Shown here: in pieces, positions 17,083-25,628 of the stretch | How positions within the stretch are numbered: position 1 is the first letter of the stretch | How the letters are laid out: each line of letters opens with the position of its first letter | Assembly: GCA_963774305.1 (NCBI GenBank) | Contig: CAVZEM010000001.1 | Coordinates: 62,001-126,000 of the forward strand | DNA length: 64,000 nucleotides | Source of the DNA: DASUPK01 sp963774305 | GTDB taxonomy: Bacteria; Actinomycetota; Thermoleophilia; Solirubrobacterales; 70-9 | Direction: 5' to 3' | Notes under the pieces: generated by a model | The model's database searches: none | What the model saw: only the letters and a program-made list of their open reading frames with translations | Told to the model about the DNA's origin: nothing | Made by a program: the position numbers and the translations under genes

Positions 17083-17816
17083 AGTACCGCGAGCTCGCTC
17101 CCTCGCGCGATCTGTACTCGCTGGTCGCCTGTCGCTGGATGCGGGAGGTCCCGGGGGACGAGGCAAGGGACTCGACCCTGGTGCTGCCTGACGGCTGCGT
17201 GGACCTGCTCTGGCGGGATAGCGAGCTCATCGTGGCCGGCACCGACCGAACCGCACGCCGCAGCCGGATCGCTCCCGGGGAGAGGATCCTGGGACTGAGG
17301 CTCCGGCCCGGCGTCGCCGGGGCCGTGCTGGGAATGCCGGCGAGCGAGGTGCTCGACGTCCACACCCGGCTCGAGGACCTGCTCGGCGGGTGGGCGAACG
17401 AGCTCAGCGAGCGGCTCGGGGAGAGCAACGGCGACAAGGAGGCGTTCGCCGTCCTCGAGAGGGCGGTCGGCTCCCGGATCGAGGACGTCGGCCCCGATCC
17501 GCTGGTGCTCGCAGCGACCCGGCGCCTCGGCTTTCCCGGCAGCCGGGTCGACGAGCTCGCGGAATCCCTCGGGATCAGCGACCGACAGCTCAGGCGTCGG
17601 TTCCACAACGCGGTTGGGTATGGGCCGAAGATACTTGACCGGGTGCTGCGATTCCGTCGCCTGGTTGCGCAGGCCGGGGCGGTGGCGGCCGGCGAGAGCG
17701 ACCTCGCGCGCGTGGCAGCGGATCTCGGCTACGCAGACCAGGCACACATGACGCGCGACTGCATGCGACTCTCGGGCATGACGCCTATGCAGCTGGCCGA
17801 GCTCTGGGCGAGCTAA
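17076..17816 (+). CDS. AraC-family transcriptional regulator
   Basis: 246 residues. An N-terminal domain of the DUF6597 type (LVLPDGCVDLLWR, GLRLRPG) precedes a C-terminal double helix-turn-helix (about 155-245) with VDELAESLGISDRQLRRRF and the second HTH in RVAADLGYADQAHMTRDC. Such proteins usually act at one or a few nearby promoters, here probably the divergent VOC-ileS run. The start codon lies inside an inverted repeat. Confidence 0.85.
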   Translation: MSEYRELAPSRDLYSLVACRWMREVPGDEARDSTLVLPDGCVDLLWRDSELIVAGTDRTARRSRIAPGERILGLRLRPGVAGAVLGMPASEVLDVHTRLEDLLGGWANELSERLGESNGDKEAFAVLERAVGSRIEDVGPDPLVLAATRRLGFPGSRVDELAESLGISDRQLRRRFHNAVGYGPKILDRVLRFRRLVAQAGAVAAGESDLARVAADLGYADQAHMTRDCMRLSGMTPMQLAELWAS

Positions 17817-18265
17817 GCCGCTCGATCCAGCTTGCGGCAGAGGTCCGCGAGCTGGCGCTTCTCGGTTTCGTCGAGTACCCCGAACGCCTCACGCACACGC
17901 TCCGCGTGCGCGGGAAAGGCGTGGGTGACGAGGTTGTAGCCGGCCTCCGTCAGGCCGACGGCGACCGCGCGCCGGTCGCTCTCGAGGCGGCTGCGATTGA
18001 CGAAGCCGCGGTTCTCGAGGGTGTCGAGCACCTCGGTCGCGGTGGCCTTGGAGGCACCCAGCCGGCGGCGCATCGTGCGCAGCTCCAGACGGCCCCCGGC
18101 GCTGGTCAGCAGGACCAGCATCGTGAAGCCGGTCGCCGAAACGCCGATCCTCTCGAGGTCCGCCGCGAGGCGGCGGGTGAGGTTCGCCTGCGCCCGCACC
18201 AACGCCTCCAGAGCGCGATGCGCGAGCGGATCGATGGGGCGAAGGGGCGTCGCCTCGTCGGTCAC
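17813..18265 (-). CDS. MarR-family transcriptional regulator
   Basis: 150 residues from a GTG. A longer open frame upstream crosses the divergent lipoprotein gene and is not credible. The winged helix spans about 45-115: MRRRLGASKATATEVLDTLENRGF is the recognition segment (core GASKATATEVLDTLENRGF) and SRLESDRRAVAVGLTEAG the wing. Flanking helices form the dimer. Its 3' end overlaps the convergent AraC gene by 4 bases. Targets are unknown. Confidence 0.85.
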   Translation of the reverse strand: MTDEATPLRPIDPLAHRALEALVRAQANLTRRLAADLERIGVSATGFTMLVLLTSAGGRLELRTMRRRLGASKATATEVLDTLENRGFVNRSRLESDRRAVAVGLTEAGYNLVTHAFPAHAERVREAFGVLDETEKRQLADLCRKLDRAA

Positions 18266-18307
18266 GAGTGATGAAGTTATGGGCCGCGGCGGACGTAGGA
18301 TCAGGGC

Positions 18308-18772
18308 ATGCTCCGCAGATCGTCCATCGCGCTCGTGGCCGCCGCCGTCCTGGCGATCATGGGGTGCGGCACGAAGAAGAACGACTCGGCGCCGGGGGCC
18401 TGCCTCGTGACCAACCATGGCTACCTGAGGGCGCTCGAGCGGGCGCCGGGCGAGGTTCGCCTGGCGGGCACGACCCCGATCTCGGCCTGCCTCGTCCCCG
18501 AGCAGGAGGCCGGCCAGCTGGCGAACATCGGCCGCGAGATGATCGTCACCGCAACCAAGCTGAACGCGGAGGCCCGCCAGGGCTCCGATCCCGCCACGTT
18601 GCAGCTCGGCTACCTGATCGGTGCGGTCTCCAAGGGCGCGGACGCGATCCACACCGACCTGGTCCGCCGGCTCAACTCCGCCGCCCAGTTCAGCCAGACC
18701 GGCGGCACGCTCCCGGCGAGCTTCCAGCGCGCCTTCGGCCGGGGCTATGCCGCAGGACACAGCTCGGGCTAG
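18308..18772 (+). CDS. Putative lipoprotein, unknown function
   Basis: 154 residues with an export signal (RRSSIALVAAAVLA) ending in a lipobox IMGC, so Cys20 is the likely lipid attachment site. Three further Cys, in a CLV/ACLV pattern, could form a disulfide outside the cell. The mature part is mostly helical. It lies 12 bases before fumC on the same strand and is divergent from the MarR gene. No family was recognised. Confidence 0.65.
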   Translation: MLRRSSIALVAAAVLAIMGCGTKKNDSAPGACLVTNHGYLRALERAPGEVRLAGTTPISACLVPEQEAGQLANIGREMIVTATKLNAEARQGSDPATLQLGYLIGAVSKGADAIHTDLVRRLNSAAQFSQTGGTLPASFQRAFGRGYAAGHSSG

Positions 18773-18783
18773 GTAGCCTCCGG

Positions 18784-20112
18784 ATGATGGAAGCCAAGGC
18801 CGCCGATCAGCTCTGGGGAGGCGAAACCACGAAAGCCGTAGAGAACTTCCAGATCTCGGGCGAGCCGATTCCCGCCCCCGTGATCCACTGGCTCGGGAGG
18901 CTGAAGGCGGCGGCGGCCCGCGCGAATGCTGACCTGGACAAGCTCGACGGCGAGCTCGCCGAGCGCATCGCCAAGGCCGGCGACGAGGTCGCCAACGGCG
19001 AGCACGACGACCAGTTCCCGATCGACGTCTTCCAGACCGGCTCCGGGACGTCCTCGAACATGAACGCCAACGAGGTGATCGCGGAACTTGCCGGCGAGGA
19101 GGCCCACCCGAACGACCACGTCAACATGGGGCAGTCCTCGAACGACGTCTTCCCGTCCGCCGTCCACCTGGCGGCGCTCGGCGAGGTCCACTCGGACCTG
19201 CTTCCCGCGCTGGACGAGCTCCGGGCCGCGCTAGAGCGCAAGGCCGACGAGTTCGCCGACCTCGTCAAGACCGGCCGGACCCACCTGATGGACGCCGTTC
19301 CGGTCACCATGGGGCAGGAGTTCGCGGGTTACGCGGCGCAGATCCGCCTCGGAGCGGAGCGCGTCCGGTCGACGCTCGCCCGTGTGGGACAGATCCCGCT
19401 CGGAGGCACGGCGACCGGCACCGGGCTCAACACCCACCCGGAGTTCGCGGCGAAGGTCCGCGAGCAGCTCAGCGCCGACACCGGCCTGGACATCTCCGAG
19501 CCCGCCGACCCCTTCGAGGCGCAAGCCAACCGGGACGCCCTGGTCGAGCTCTCCGGCGCGCTCAAGACCGTCGCCGTCTCGCTGATCAAGATCGCCAACG
19601 ACCTGGCACTGATGGGCTCCGGGCCTCGCGCCGGCCTGGCCGAGCTGAGGTTGCCTGAGCTGCAGAAGGGGTCGTCGATCATGCCCGGCAAGGTCAACCC
19701 GGTGATTCCCGAGGTGGTGATCCAGGTGTCCGATCAGGTGATCGGAAACGACGCCGCGATCACGATGGCGGGCAGCCAGGGGCAGTTCGAGCTCAACGTC
19801 CGGGTGCCGCTGATCGCGCGCAACCTGCTCGACTCGATCAAGCTGCTGGCCGCAGCCGCCCGCCATCTGGACCAGAAATGCGTGAGCGGGATCGAGCCGA
19901 ACGAGGAGATGATCGAGCGCCACCGCGAGGCCAACCTGATCGTCGCGACGGCCCTCAACCCGCACATCGGCTACGACAAGGCGGGCGAGATCGTCAAGGA
20001 GGCGGCCGCCTCGAACCGCTCGATCCGCGAGGTGGCGAAGGAGATGGGGGTCTCGGAGGAGATCCTCGACGAGGCGCTCGACCATCGCAAGATGGCCAGG
20101 CCCCACGACTAG
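18784..20112 (+). CDS. fumC: Fumarate hydratase, class II
   Basis: 442 residues, starting at the first of two adjacent Met codons. Longer frames would overlap the lipoprotein gene. The fumarase/aspartase signature GSSIMPGKVNP with the catalytic-loop Ser, the substrate-binding GSGTSSNMNANE, and GRTHLMDAVP with the catalytic His are all present. It interconverts fumarate and malate in the TCA cycle as a cytoplasmic homotetramer. Confidence 0.97.
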   Translation: MMEAKAADQLWGGETTKAVENFQISGEPIPAPVIHWLGRLKAAAARANADLDKLDGELAERIAKAGDEVANGEHDDQFPIDVFQTGSGTSSNMNANEVIAELAGEEAHPNDHVNMGQSSNDVFPSAVHLAALGEVHSDLLPALDELRAALERKADEFADLVKTGRTHLMDAVPVTMGQEFAGYAAQIRLGAERVRSTLARVGQIPLGGTATGTGLNTHPEFAAKVREQLSADTGLDISEPADPFEAQANRDALVELSGALKTVAVSLIKIANDLALMGSGPRAGLAELRLPELQKGSSIMPGKVNPVIPEVVIQVSDQVIGNDAAITMAGSQGQFELNVRVPLIARNLLDSIKLLAAAARHLDQKCVSGIEPNEEMIERHREANLIVATALNPHIGYDKAGEIVKEAAASNRSIREVAKEMGVSEEILDEALDHRKMARPHD

Positions 20113-20130
20113 CGCGGCGGAGCAATCGCA

Positions 20131-20169
20131 CACATCCCCCGACACGCCTTCGGCGTAAGGTCGGGTGTG
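20131..20169 (+). terminator. Hairpin between fumC and the flavoprotein gene
   Basis: A long interrupted stem reads CCCGAC+ACGCC (20138-20148), loop TTC, GGCGT (20152-20156), bulge AAG, GTCGGG (20160-20165), plus outer CACA/TGTG pairs. It may terminate fumC transcription. Its right arm reaches the GTG start of the next gene (20167), so it could equally limit that gene's translation. No T-tract. Confidence 0.4.
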
Positions 20170-21360
20170 GTGGAGAAGCACGACGCCGTCATCGTCGGGG
20201 CGCGTTGCGCCGGGTCAACGCTGGCTACCGCGCTGGCCCAGCGCGACTGGGACGTCGTGATGGTGGACCGGGACATCTTTCCGAGCACGACCGTCTCGAC
20301 CCATCTGCTCTATCCCAACACTCTTGCCCGGCTCGAGCGGCTCGGCGTGCTCGACACACTTCAGTCCGAGCACGAGCTCGCCTTCGCCTCGCACCGCCTG
20401 GTCGCGCTGGGGCACGAGATCGCGGGGAAGTACACGCCGATAGACGGGTTCGACCTCGGCCTCGCGCCTAGGCGGGTCGCCCTGGACAAGGCCGGGGTGG
20501 ACACCGCCCTTGCCACGGGGGCGAGGGGAATCTTCGGCACTCGGGTGGTCGACCTGCTCGGGGCCGGGACCGGCGAGGACCCGGTCCGCGGGGTCAGGCT
20601 GGCGGACGGACGCGAGATCGAAGCGCCATGGGTATTCGGAGCGGACGGCCGTGGATCGATGGTGGCCGGCAAGCTCGGCCTGGAGAAGGAGCGCACCCAG
20701 CGCGGGGAGCTCGCCTTCTCGTACTCGTATTGGAGCGGGATCCCGGTGGATGAGCCGGTCTCAACGCTCCAGATCAACCTCGACGAGATGCTCTACCACG
20801 GGCCGGTGGAGGACGGGCTCTATCTCGTGATCGCCAACGGCGTCCCCGACCTCGCAAAGGGCACCAAGGCGGAGCGGGAGCGCAAGTACATGGAGGTGAT
20901 CCGCCGGTTCCCCGAGACCTTCGATCCGAAGCTGCTCGACGGCGCCGAGATGGTGACCGAGGTGACCGTGGCTCCGGAGACCCTGATGCGCGGTTTCTAC
21001 CGGCGTCCGACCGGGCCGGGCTGGGCGCTGGTCGGCGACGCCTGCTACTTCAAGCACCCGGGCACGGCGCAGGGGATCGGGGACGCGGTGGAGGCCGCGC
21101 TGTACGTGGCCGACACCCTCTCGGGAGGCGGCGGCCTGGATGGATACGAGAGGTGGCGGGACGCCAAGTCGGCCGAGCACTACGACTGGTCGTTCGCGTG
21201 GGGCCGCTTCCCGAAGCCCGAAAGCGCCGAGCCCCTCTTCCGCGGCTGGGCCTCGGACCCCGACGCCGGCCAGGACCTACGCGATTGCCTCGCCCGGACG
21301 GTGGAGCCCTCCCAGCTGATGAGCAAGGAGCGGCTCGAGCGCTGGTTCGCGCCCGTCTAG
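20167..21360 (+). CDS. FAD-dependent oxidoreductase (PHBH/geranylgeranyl-reductase-like)
   Basis: 397 residues. Two GTG codons (20167 and 20170) could start it. The N-terminal dinucleotide fold is DAVIVGARCAGSTLA with Asp-containing second strand (MVDRD). FAD contacts recur in VFGADGRGSMVA (DG motif) and GDACYFKHPGTAQGIGDAVE (GD motif). This is the PHBH/squalene-epoxidase/geranylgeranyl-reductase class; a monooxygenase or reductase on a hydrophobic substrate is likely. The gene overlaps the convergent exported-protein gene by 4 bases. Confidence 0.8.
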   Translation: MVEKHDAVIVGARCAGSTLATALAQRDWDVVMVDRDIFPSTTVSTHLLYPNTLARLERLGVLDTLQSEHELAFASHRLVALGHEIAGKYTPIDGFDLGLAPRRVALDKAGVDTALATGARGIFGTRVVDLLGAGTGEDPVRGVRLADGREIEAPWVFGADGRGSMVAGKLGLEKERTQRGELAFSYSYWSGIPVDEPVSTLQINLDEMLYHGPVEDGLYLVIANGVPDLAKGTKAERERKYMEVIRRFPETFDPKLLDGAEMVTEVTVAPETLMRGFYRRPTGPGWALVGDACYFKHPGTAQGIGDAVEAALYVADTLSGGGGLDGYERWRDAKSAEHYDWSFAWGRFPKPESAEPLFRGWASDPDAGQDLRDCLARTVEPSQLMSKERLERWFAPV

Positions 21361-22871
21361 CGCTTCTTCTTCTTGCACTTCTTCTTGGCCTCGGCCGCGC
21401 GGTGCTTGCGCTTCTTGCACTTCTTCTTGGCCTGGGCTTGATTCGCCGGTGGCTGTCCGGTGCCCGAAGGGGTCCCGGGCTGCGGCACGTTGACGGTGTC
21501 GGTGGCCTGACTCGAGTCGTGATTCGCGTCTCCCGGATAGACGGCAGTGATCGTGTGGAGCCCGTTTGCGGTGGGCGTGTAGGGCGCCGTGCACGTTCCC
21601 TGCGTCGGAGTGGCCATGAACAGCGTCTCGCAATCGCCGACGAATGAGCCGGGCATGTCCGAGAGAAGGCGGACGCCCGAGAGGAAGGTGACCGGCGGCG
21701 TGCTCGTCGTGTCGCTCACCGTGACCGCGCACTGTGCGTCGCCCGAGCCGATGACGAGCGTGCCGGGCGTGCAGTCGACCGTGGTGCTGGTCGGGAAGGC
21801 GAGCTCGTCGGCCCCGATGTCAGGGGTGGTGTCGATCGTGCGGTGCTGTCCGTCGACGTCGGTCGTGCCGCTGTTGCCGTCGGTTGCTCCCGCATTGATG
21901 GTCGGCGACCCGGTGACCTGGTGAAAGCCGTCCGCGGCCAGCATCGGTGCGCCTGTGATGTTGCCCGTCCCGGTGCCGGGCGCCGTGACCGATGCCGTTC
22001 CTCCCGAGGCATCCTCGTCGATGGCGGTGTCGTAGTCGGAGTGGTCCAGGTTCATCGCCACAGACGTCCCGGTCGCTTGTCCTCTGACGCGGATGTCCTG
22101 TGAGGTCCCCTGGGCGATCAGGCTCTTCGCCGAGATCGTGATGGTGGGGCCCACCGGCGGAGAGGCGGTGGCATAGAAATAGAAGGCCCCGAAGGAGCTC
22201 GCCCCCGTGGCGATTGCAGTCACGTTGCGGACATTGACCGTGAATGTGCCACCGATGAAGGTGCTGGCGCCAAGCGCCACCCCGCCGCTGCCGCTGCTGA
22301 GACAGACCGAGTCGCGAATGATTCCCACCGATTGATTGCAGGTGATCGCGTTGGGAACGTCCGAGCGGGCAACCACCCGCTCCACCGTGGAGCCGAGTGT
22401 TTGGGACAGATCGTTGGTCGCGGTTGACCCTGGACCTGTCTCGATCTCAACGTCGGAAAGGACCGTCGCACCCAGAAAGAACGCGCCGAAGAAGTTGTTG
22501 TCAGGCGAGGCGGCGGTCGAGTCGAGCACTATCAACGGCCTCGTCTCCCCAACTGATCCGTGGACCGTGCCGGCACGTGGCTCGACGGTCGCAGGAAGGG
22601 TGCCGGCATCGCCGCCGAGGTCCCCGGCGACCTCCGAGTAGGTGCCCGGCAGGATCACGGCCTCGTCCGCAGCGACGACGTCCGGCCCGCCGGCGGCGGC
22701 GCCGATGCTGCACTTCGGCGCGCCGGGCGTGATGCAGACCATGTCCGAGGCTGTCCCACCGGGTGCCGCGTACCTCGTAGTGGCGCCCGCCACCGCCGGA
22801 ACGGCCAGTAGCGCGCCTACGAGGAAGAGCACTGGGGAGATCCTTCTCCCCGCTGTCAGTCCCCCTGACAT
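21357..22871 (-). CDS. Exported beta-helix-like protein with Ig-like domain and Lys/Cys tail
   Basis: 504 residues. A signal peptide (about 1-30, ending AVAGA) is followed by ~320 residues of Ser/Thr/Gly-rich repeats like right-handed beta-helix proteins. The GQHRTIDTTPDIGADE end is the hallmark of the 'choice-of-anchor Q' C-cap. An Ig-like module (about 370-470) with VTFLSGV and ITAVYPGD follows. The last 30 residues are almost all Lys, Arg, Cys and Ala (AKKKCKKRKHRAAEAKKKC...). The protein is probably on or outside the cell surface, and the basic tail could bind teichoic or other anionic wall polymers. Confidence 0.7.
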   Translation of the reverse strand: MSGGLTAGRRISPVLFLVGALLAVPAVAGATTRYAAPGGTASDMVCITPGAPKCSIGAAAGGPDVVAADEAVILPGTYSEVAGDLGGDAGTLPATVEPRAGTVHGSVGETRPLIVLDSTAASPDNNFFGAFFLGATVLSDVEIETGPGSTATNDLSQTLGSTVERVVARSDVPNAITCNQSVGIIRDSVCLSSGSGGVALGASTFIGGTFTVNVRNVTAIATGASSFGAFYFYATASPPVGPTITISAKSLIAQGTSQDIRVRGQATGTSVAMNLDHSDYDTAIDEDASGGTASVTAPGTGTGNITGAPMLAADGFHQVTGSPTINAGATDGNSGTTDVDGQHRTIDTTPDIGADELAFPTSTTVDCTPGTLVIGSGDAQCAVTVSDTTSTPPVTFLSGVRLLSDMPGSFVGDCETLFMATPTQGTCTAPYTPTANGLHTITAVYPGDANHDSSQATDTVNVPQPGTPSGTGQPPANQAQAKKKCKKRKHRAAEAKKKCKKKKR

Positions 22872-22925
22872 CTCTCCGAAAGCTACGGCAAACCGACGGG
22901 GCCGGATTGACCGTTGGCCAGGTGG

Positions 22926-24371
22926 CTACCCCTGGATCGTGACCAGGCGCTCCTCGGTCAGCTCCCGCACCGCGTAGTGCGGGCCCTCCCGCGTGTTGCC
23001 CGAATCCTTGACGCCGCCGTAGGGCATCTGGTCGGTGCGGAAGGTCGGGACCTCGTTGATCAGCACGCCGCCGAACTCGAGCGTCTGGCCGGCCTGGATC
23101 GCCCGGCCCACGTCGCGCGTGAAGACCCCGGCCTGCAGCCCGTAGCGGGAGTCGTTCGCCATCGCCAGAGCCTCGTCGAACGTCTTGAAGGTATGGATCG
23201 TCGCCACCGGCCCGAAGATCTCGTCCTTCCACGTGTGGCACTCGCGCGGCTCGTTGCGGATCACGGTCGGGGCCAGGCAGCGGTCCTCGTCCACCAGCTC
23301 GCCGCCGGTGAGGATCTCGCCGCCCTTCGCCGCTGCCTCATCGACCCACTCCTTGACCCGGTCGCGGTCGCCGCGCGAGATCACCGGGCCGACGTCGGTG
23401 TTCTCGTCCATCGGGTCGCCGGTGACCAGGGACTCGACGTTCTCGATGAAGCGCTCGGTGAATTCGTCGGCGATCGACTCGTGCAGCAGGATCCGCTGGA
23501 CCGAGATGCAGCTCTGGCCCGCGTGCGAGTAGGCGTGGAGCTTGGCCTTGTCGGCCGCCTGCTCCCAGTCGCCGTCGTCGTTGACGATCAGCGGCGCGGT
23601 CGAACCAAGCTCGAGGTTCACCTTCTTGTGAGGGGCCTTCGAGCGGATGTCCCAGCCGACCGGCGCCGAGCCGGTGAAGGTGATCGCGCCGATCGCGTCG
23701 TTCTCGACGATCGCGTTGCCGACCTCCGAGCCCGGTCCGCAGACGACGTGCAGCCAGTTCTCCGGCAGGCCGGCGTCATAGAGGACCTCGGCGAGCTTGA
23801 TCGCCGAGATCGGGGTCTGACCGGCCGGCTTCAGGACCACCGCGTTGCCCGCGGCAATCGCCGGGCCGAGCTTGTGGGCGACCAGGTTGAGGGGGAAGTT
23901 GAAGGGGCTGATCGCGCCGACCACCCCGTAGGGGACGCGGATGACGATGCCGACCTTGCCCTCGCCCGCGACTCCTGCGTCCATGGGAACCATGTGGCCG
24001 GTCAGCGAGCGGGCCTCGACCGCCGCGAACTCCAGCGTGCCGACGCAGCGCTGGGCCTCGACCCGCGCCGTCTTCACCGGCTTGCCCGCCTCGGCGGCGA
24101 TGGTCATCGTCAGGTCGGCCTCGCGCTCGGACACCAGCTCCGCGGCGCGGTCGAGCACGGCGGCGCGCTCGTGGGCCGGGAAGCCTCCCTTGGCGAAGGC
24201 CTCGACAGCCGCCTCCGTCGCCTTGTCGACCAGGGCGCCATCCCCCTTGGGCACCCGCCCGATCAGGGTCTCGTCGTAGGGGGACTTCACCTCCGACCAT
24301 TCGCCGGTCTCGATCCACTCACCGGCGACGTAGAGCTTGTGATCTGTGGCCTGAATCGTCTCGGTCGCCAT
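22926..24371 (-). CDS. NAD(P)-dependent aldehyde dehydrogenase
   Basis: 481 residues of the ALDH superfamily. ISPFNFPLNLVAHK and KPAGQTPISA form the cofactor site, the general base Glu is in NLELGSTAPLIV, and the nucleophile Cys in HAGQSCISVQR. EEIFGP appears as DEIFGPVA. The NLELG...HAGQSCISVQ form is that of the lactaldehyde/phosphonoacetaldehyde/glyceraldehyde-3-P-type dehydrogenases. The acceptor aldehyde cannot be fixed. It is divergent from the SpoIID-like gene and followed by the exported-protein gene. Confidence 0.88.
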   Translation of the reverse strand: MATETIQATDHKLYVAGEWIETGEWSEVKSPYDETLIGRVPKGDGALVDKATEAAVEAFAKGGFPAHERAAVLDRAAELVSEREADLTMTIAAEAGKPVKTARVEAQRCVGTLEFAAVEARSLTGHMVPMDAGVAGEGKVGIVIRVPYGVVGAISPFNFPLNLVAHKLGPAIAAGNAVVLKPAGQTPISAIKLAEVLYDAGLPENWLHVVCGPGSEVGNAIVENDAIGAITFTGSAPVGWDIRSKAPHKKVNLELGSTAPLIVNDDGDWEQAADKAKLHAYSHAGQSCISVQRILLHESIADEFTERFIENVESLVTGDPMDENTDVGPVISRGDRDRVKEWVDEAAAKGGEILTGGELVDEDRCLAPTVIRNEPRECHTWKDEIFGPVATIHTFKTFDEALAMANDSRYGLQAGVFTRDVGRAIQAGQTLEFGGVLINEVPTFRTDQMPYGGVKDSGNTREGPHYAVRELTEERLVTIQG

Positions 24372-24508
24372 CGCGCTCTCTCACCTTATGAAACGCCTAC
24401 CCACAACCTAGCTCACGCACTCGGGCGGCCCGAGGGCCGAGATGGCCAGCGTCCCTGCGAGAGCTGCTCCAAAGCGCAACTTCCCGCCGCCATACCCGTT
24501 ATTCAGGG

Positions 24509-25624
24509 GTGATGCTCCGGGGGACCCGACTCCTGCTGGCCGCGCTCGCGTGCATGCTGGCCGTGCCGGCGGCCGCCTCGGCCAAGGTCTGGGTCGTCAA
24601 GGGGGCCGGCTTCGGCCACGGCGTGGGAATGAGCCAGTACGGCGCCTACGGTTACGCCAAGCACGACTTCAAGTACGACCAGATCCTCACCCATTACTAC
24701 ACGGGCACCACCATCGGCTCGACCGCGGACAGGAGCGTCCGGGTCCTGCTTCGCGATTCGGTGGGCAGCGTCGCCTTCCACGGAGCCAATTCGGCCTGCG
24801 GCGCGGGCATCAAGCCTGGGAAGACCTACGTGGCGAAGCGCAAGGGCGGCGGTGTCGTGTTGCGCTCGAAGAAGGGCACGCTGATCGCTCGCTGCGGTGG
24901 CGTGATGACGGCCACCGGCGCACCGACCGTAGTCGTCGCCGGCAAGGGCACCTACCGAGGATCGCTCGAGGTGAGGTCGTCATCGGGCGGCCTCGACGCG
25001 ATCAACGTGCTCGACATCGAGGACTACGTGCGCGGCGTCGTCTCCAGGGAGTCGCCGTCGTCCTGGCCGATCGAGGCCCTCAAGGCCCAGGCCGTGGCCG
25101 CCCGCTCGTACGTCCTCTCGACCGCGTCCCACGGGGGCACCTTCGACGTCTTCGACGACACCCGCAGCCAGGCCTACGGCGGCGTCGGCGCCGAGACCGC
25201 GAAGACCGACCAGGCGGTGAGCGCCACCCACCTGCAGGTCGTGCTCTACAAGGGCAAGATTGCGCAGACCTTCTTCTTCTCCACATCCGGTGGACACACC
25301 GAGAACAACGAGTTCTCCTCCCTCGGCTTCGGGCAGCCCGCGGTCCCCTACCTGCGCGGCGTCGACGATCCGTACGAGGCCGACGCGGGCTCTCCCTACG
25401 AGCACTGGAAGCGCAAGTACTCGCTGGGACGGATGAGCTCCGCGCTCGGCGGCCTCGGCCTGCGAGGCAAGCTGCGAAACATCGTCGTCACCCAGCGCGG
25501 CGCCTCGCCGCGGATCGTGCACGCCAACCTGATCGGCAGCGGCGGGACCACCACCGTAAACGGGCCCCAGTTGGCCGGCGCCCTCGGGCTGCCCGACACC
25601 TGGGCCTTCTTCAAGAAGAAGTAG
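24509..25624 (+). CDS. SpoIID/LytB-domain exported protein
   Basis: 371 residues from GTG (or the next ATG). The signal peptide is about 1-26 (ending AASA). FGHGVGMSQYGAYGYA near residue 35 and the core AINVLDIEDYVRGVVSRE, LKAQAVAARSY and FFFSTSGGHTEN match SpoIID/LytB family proteins, which include lytic transglycosylases acting on peptidoglycan. It likely works in the cell wall. The organism shows no sporulation genes here; the family is common in non-sporulating actinomycetes. Confidence 0.88.
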   Translation: MMLRGTRLLLAALACMLAVPAAASAKVWVVKGAGFGHGVGMSQYGAYGYAKHDFKYDQILTHYYTGTTIGSTADRSVRVLLRDSVGSVAFHGANSACGAGIKPGKTYVAKRKGGGVVLRSKKGTLIARCGGVMTATGAPTVVVAGKGTYRGSLEVRSSSGGLDAINVLDIEDYVRGVVSRESPSSWPIEALKAQAVAARSYVLSTASHGGTFDVFDDTRSQAYGGVGAETAKTDQAVSATHLQVVLYKGKIAQTFFFSTSGGHTENNEFSSLGFGQPAVPYLRGVDDPYEADAGSPYEHWKRKYSLGRMSSALGGLGLRGKLRNIVVTQRGASPRIVHANLIGSGGTTTVNGPQLAGALGLPDTWAFFKKK

Positions 25625-25628
25625 CGGC

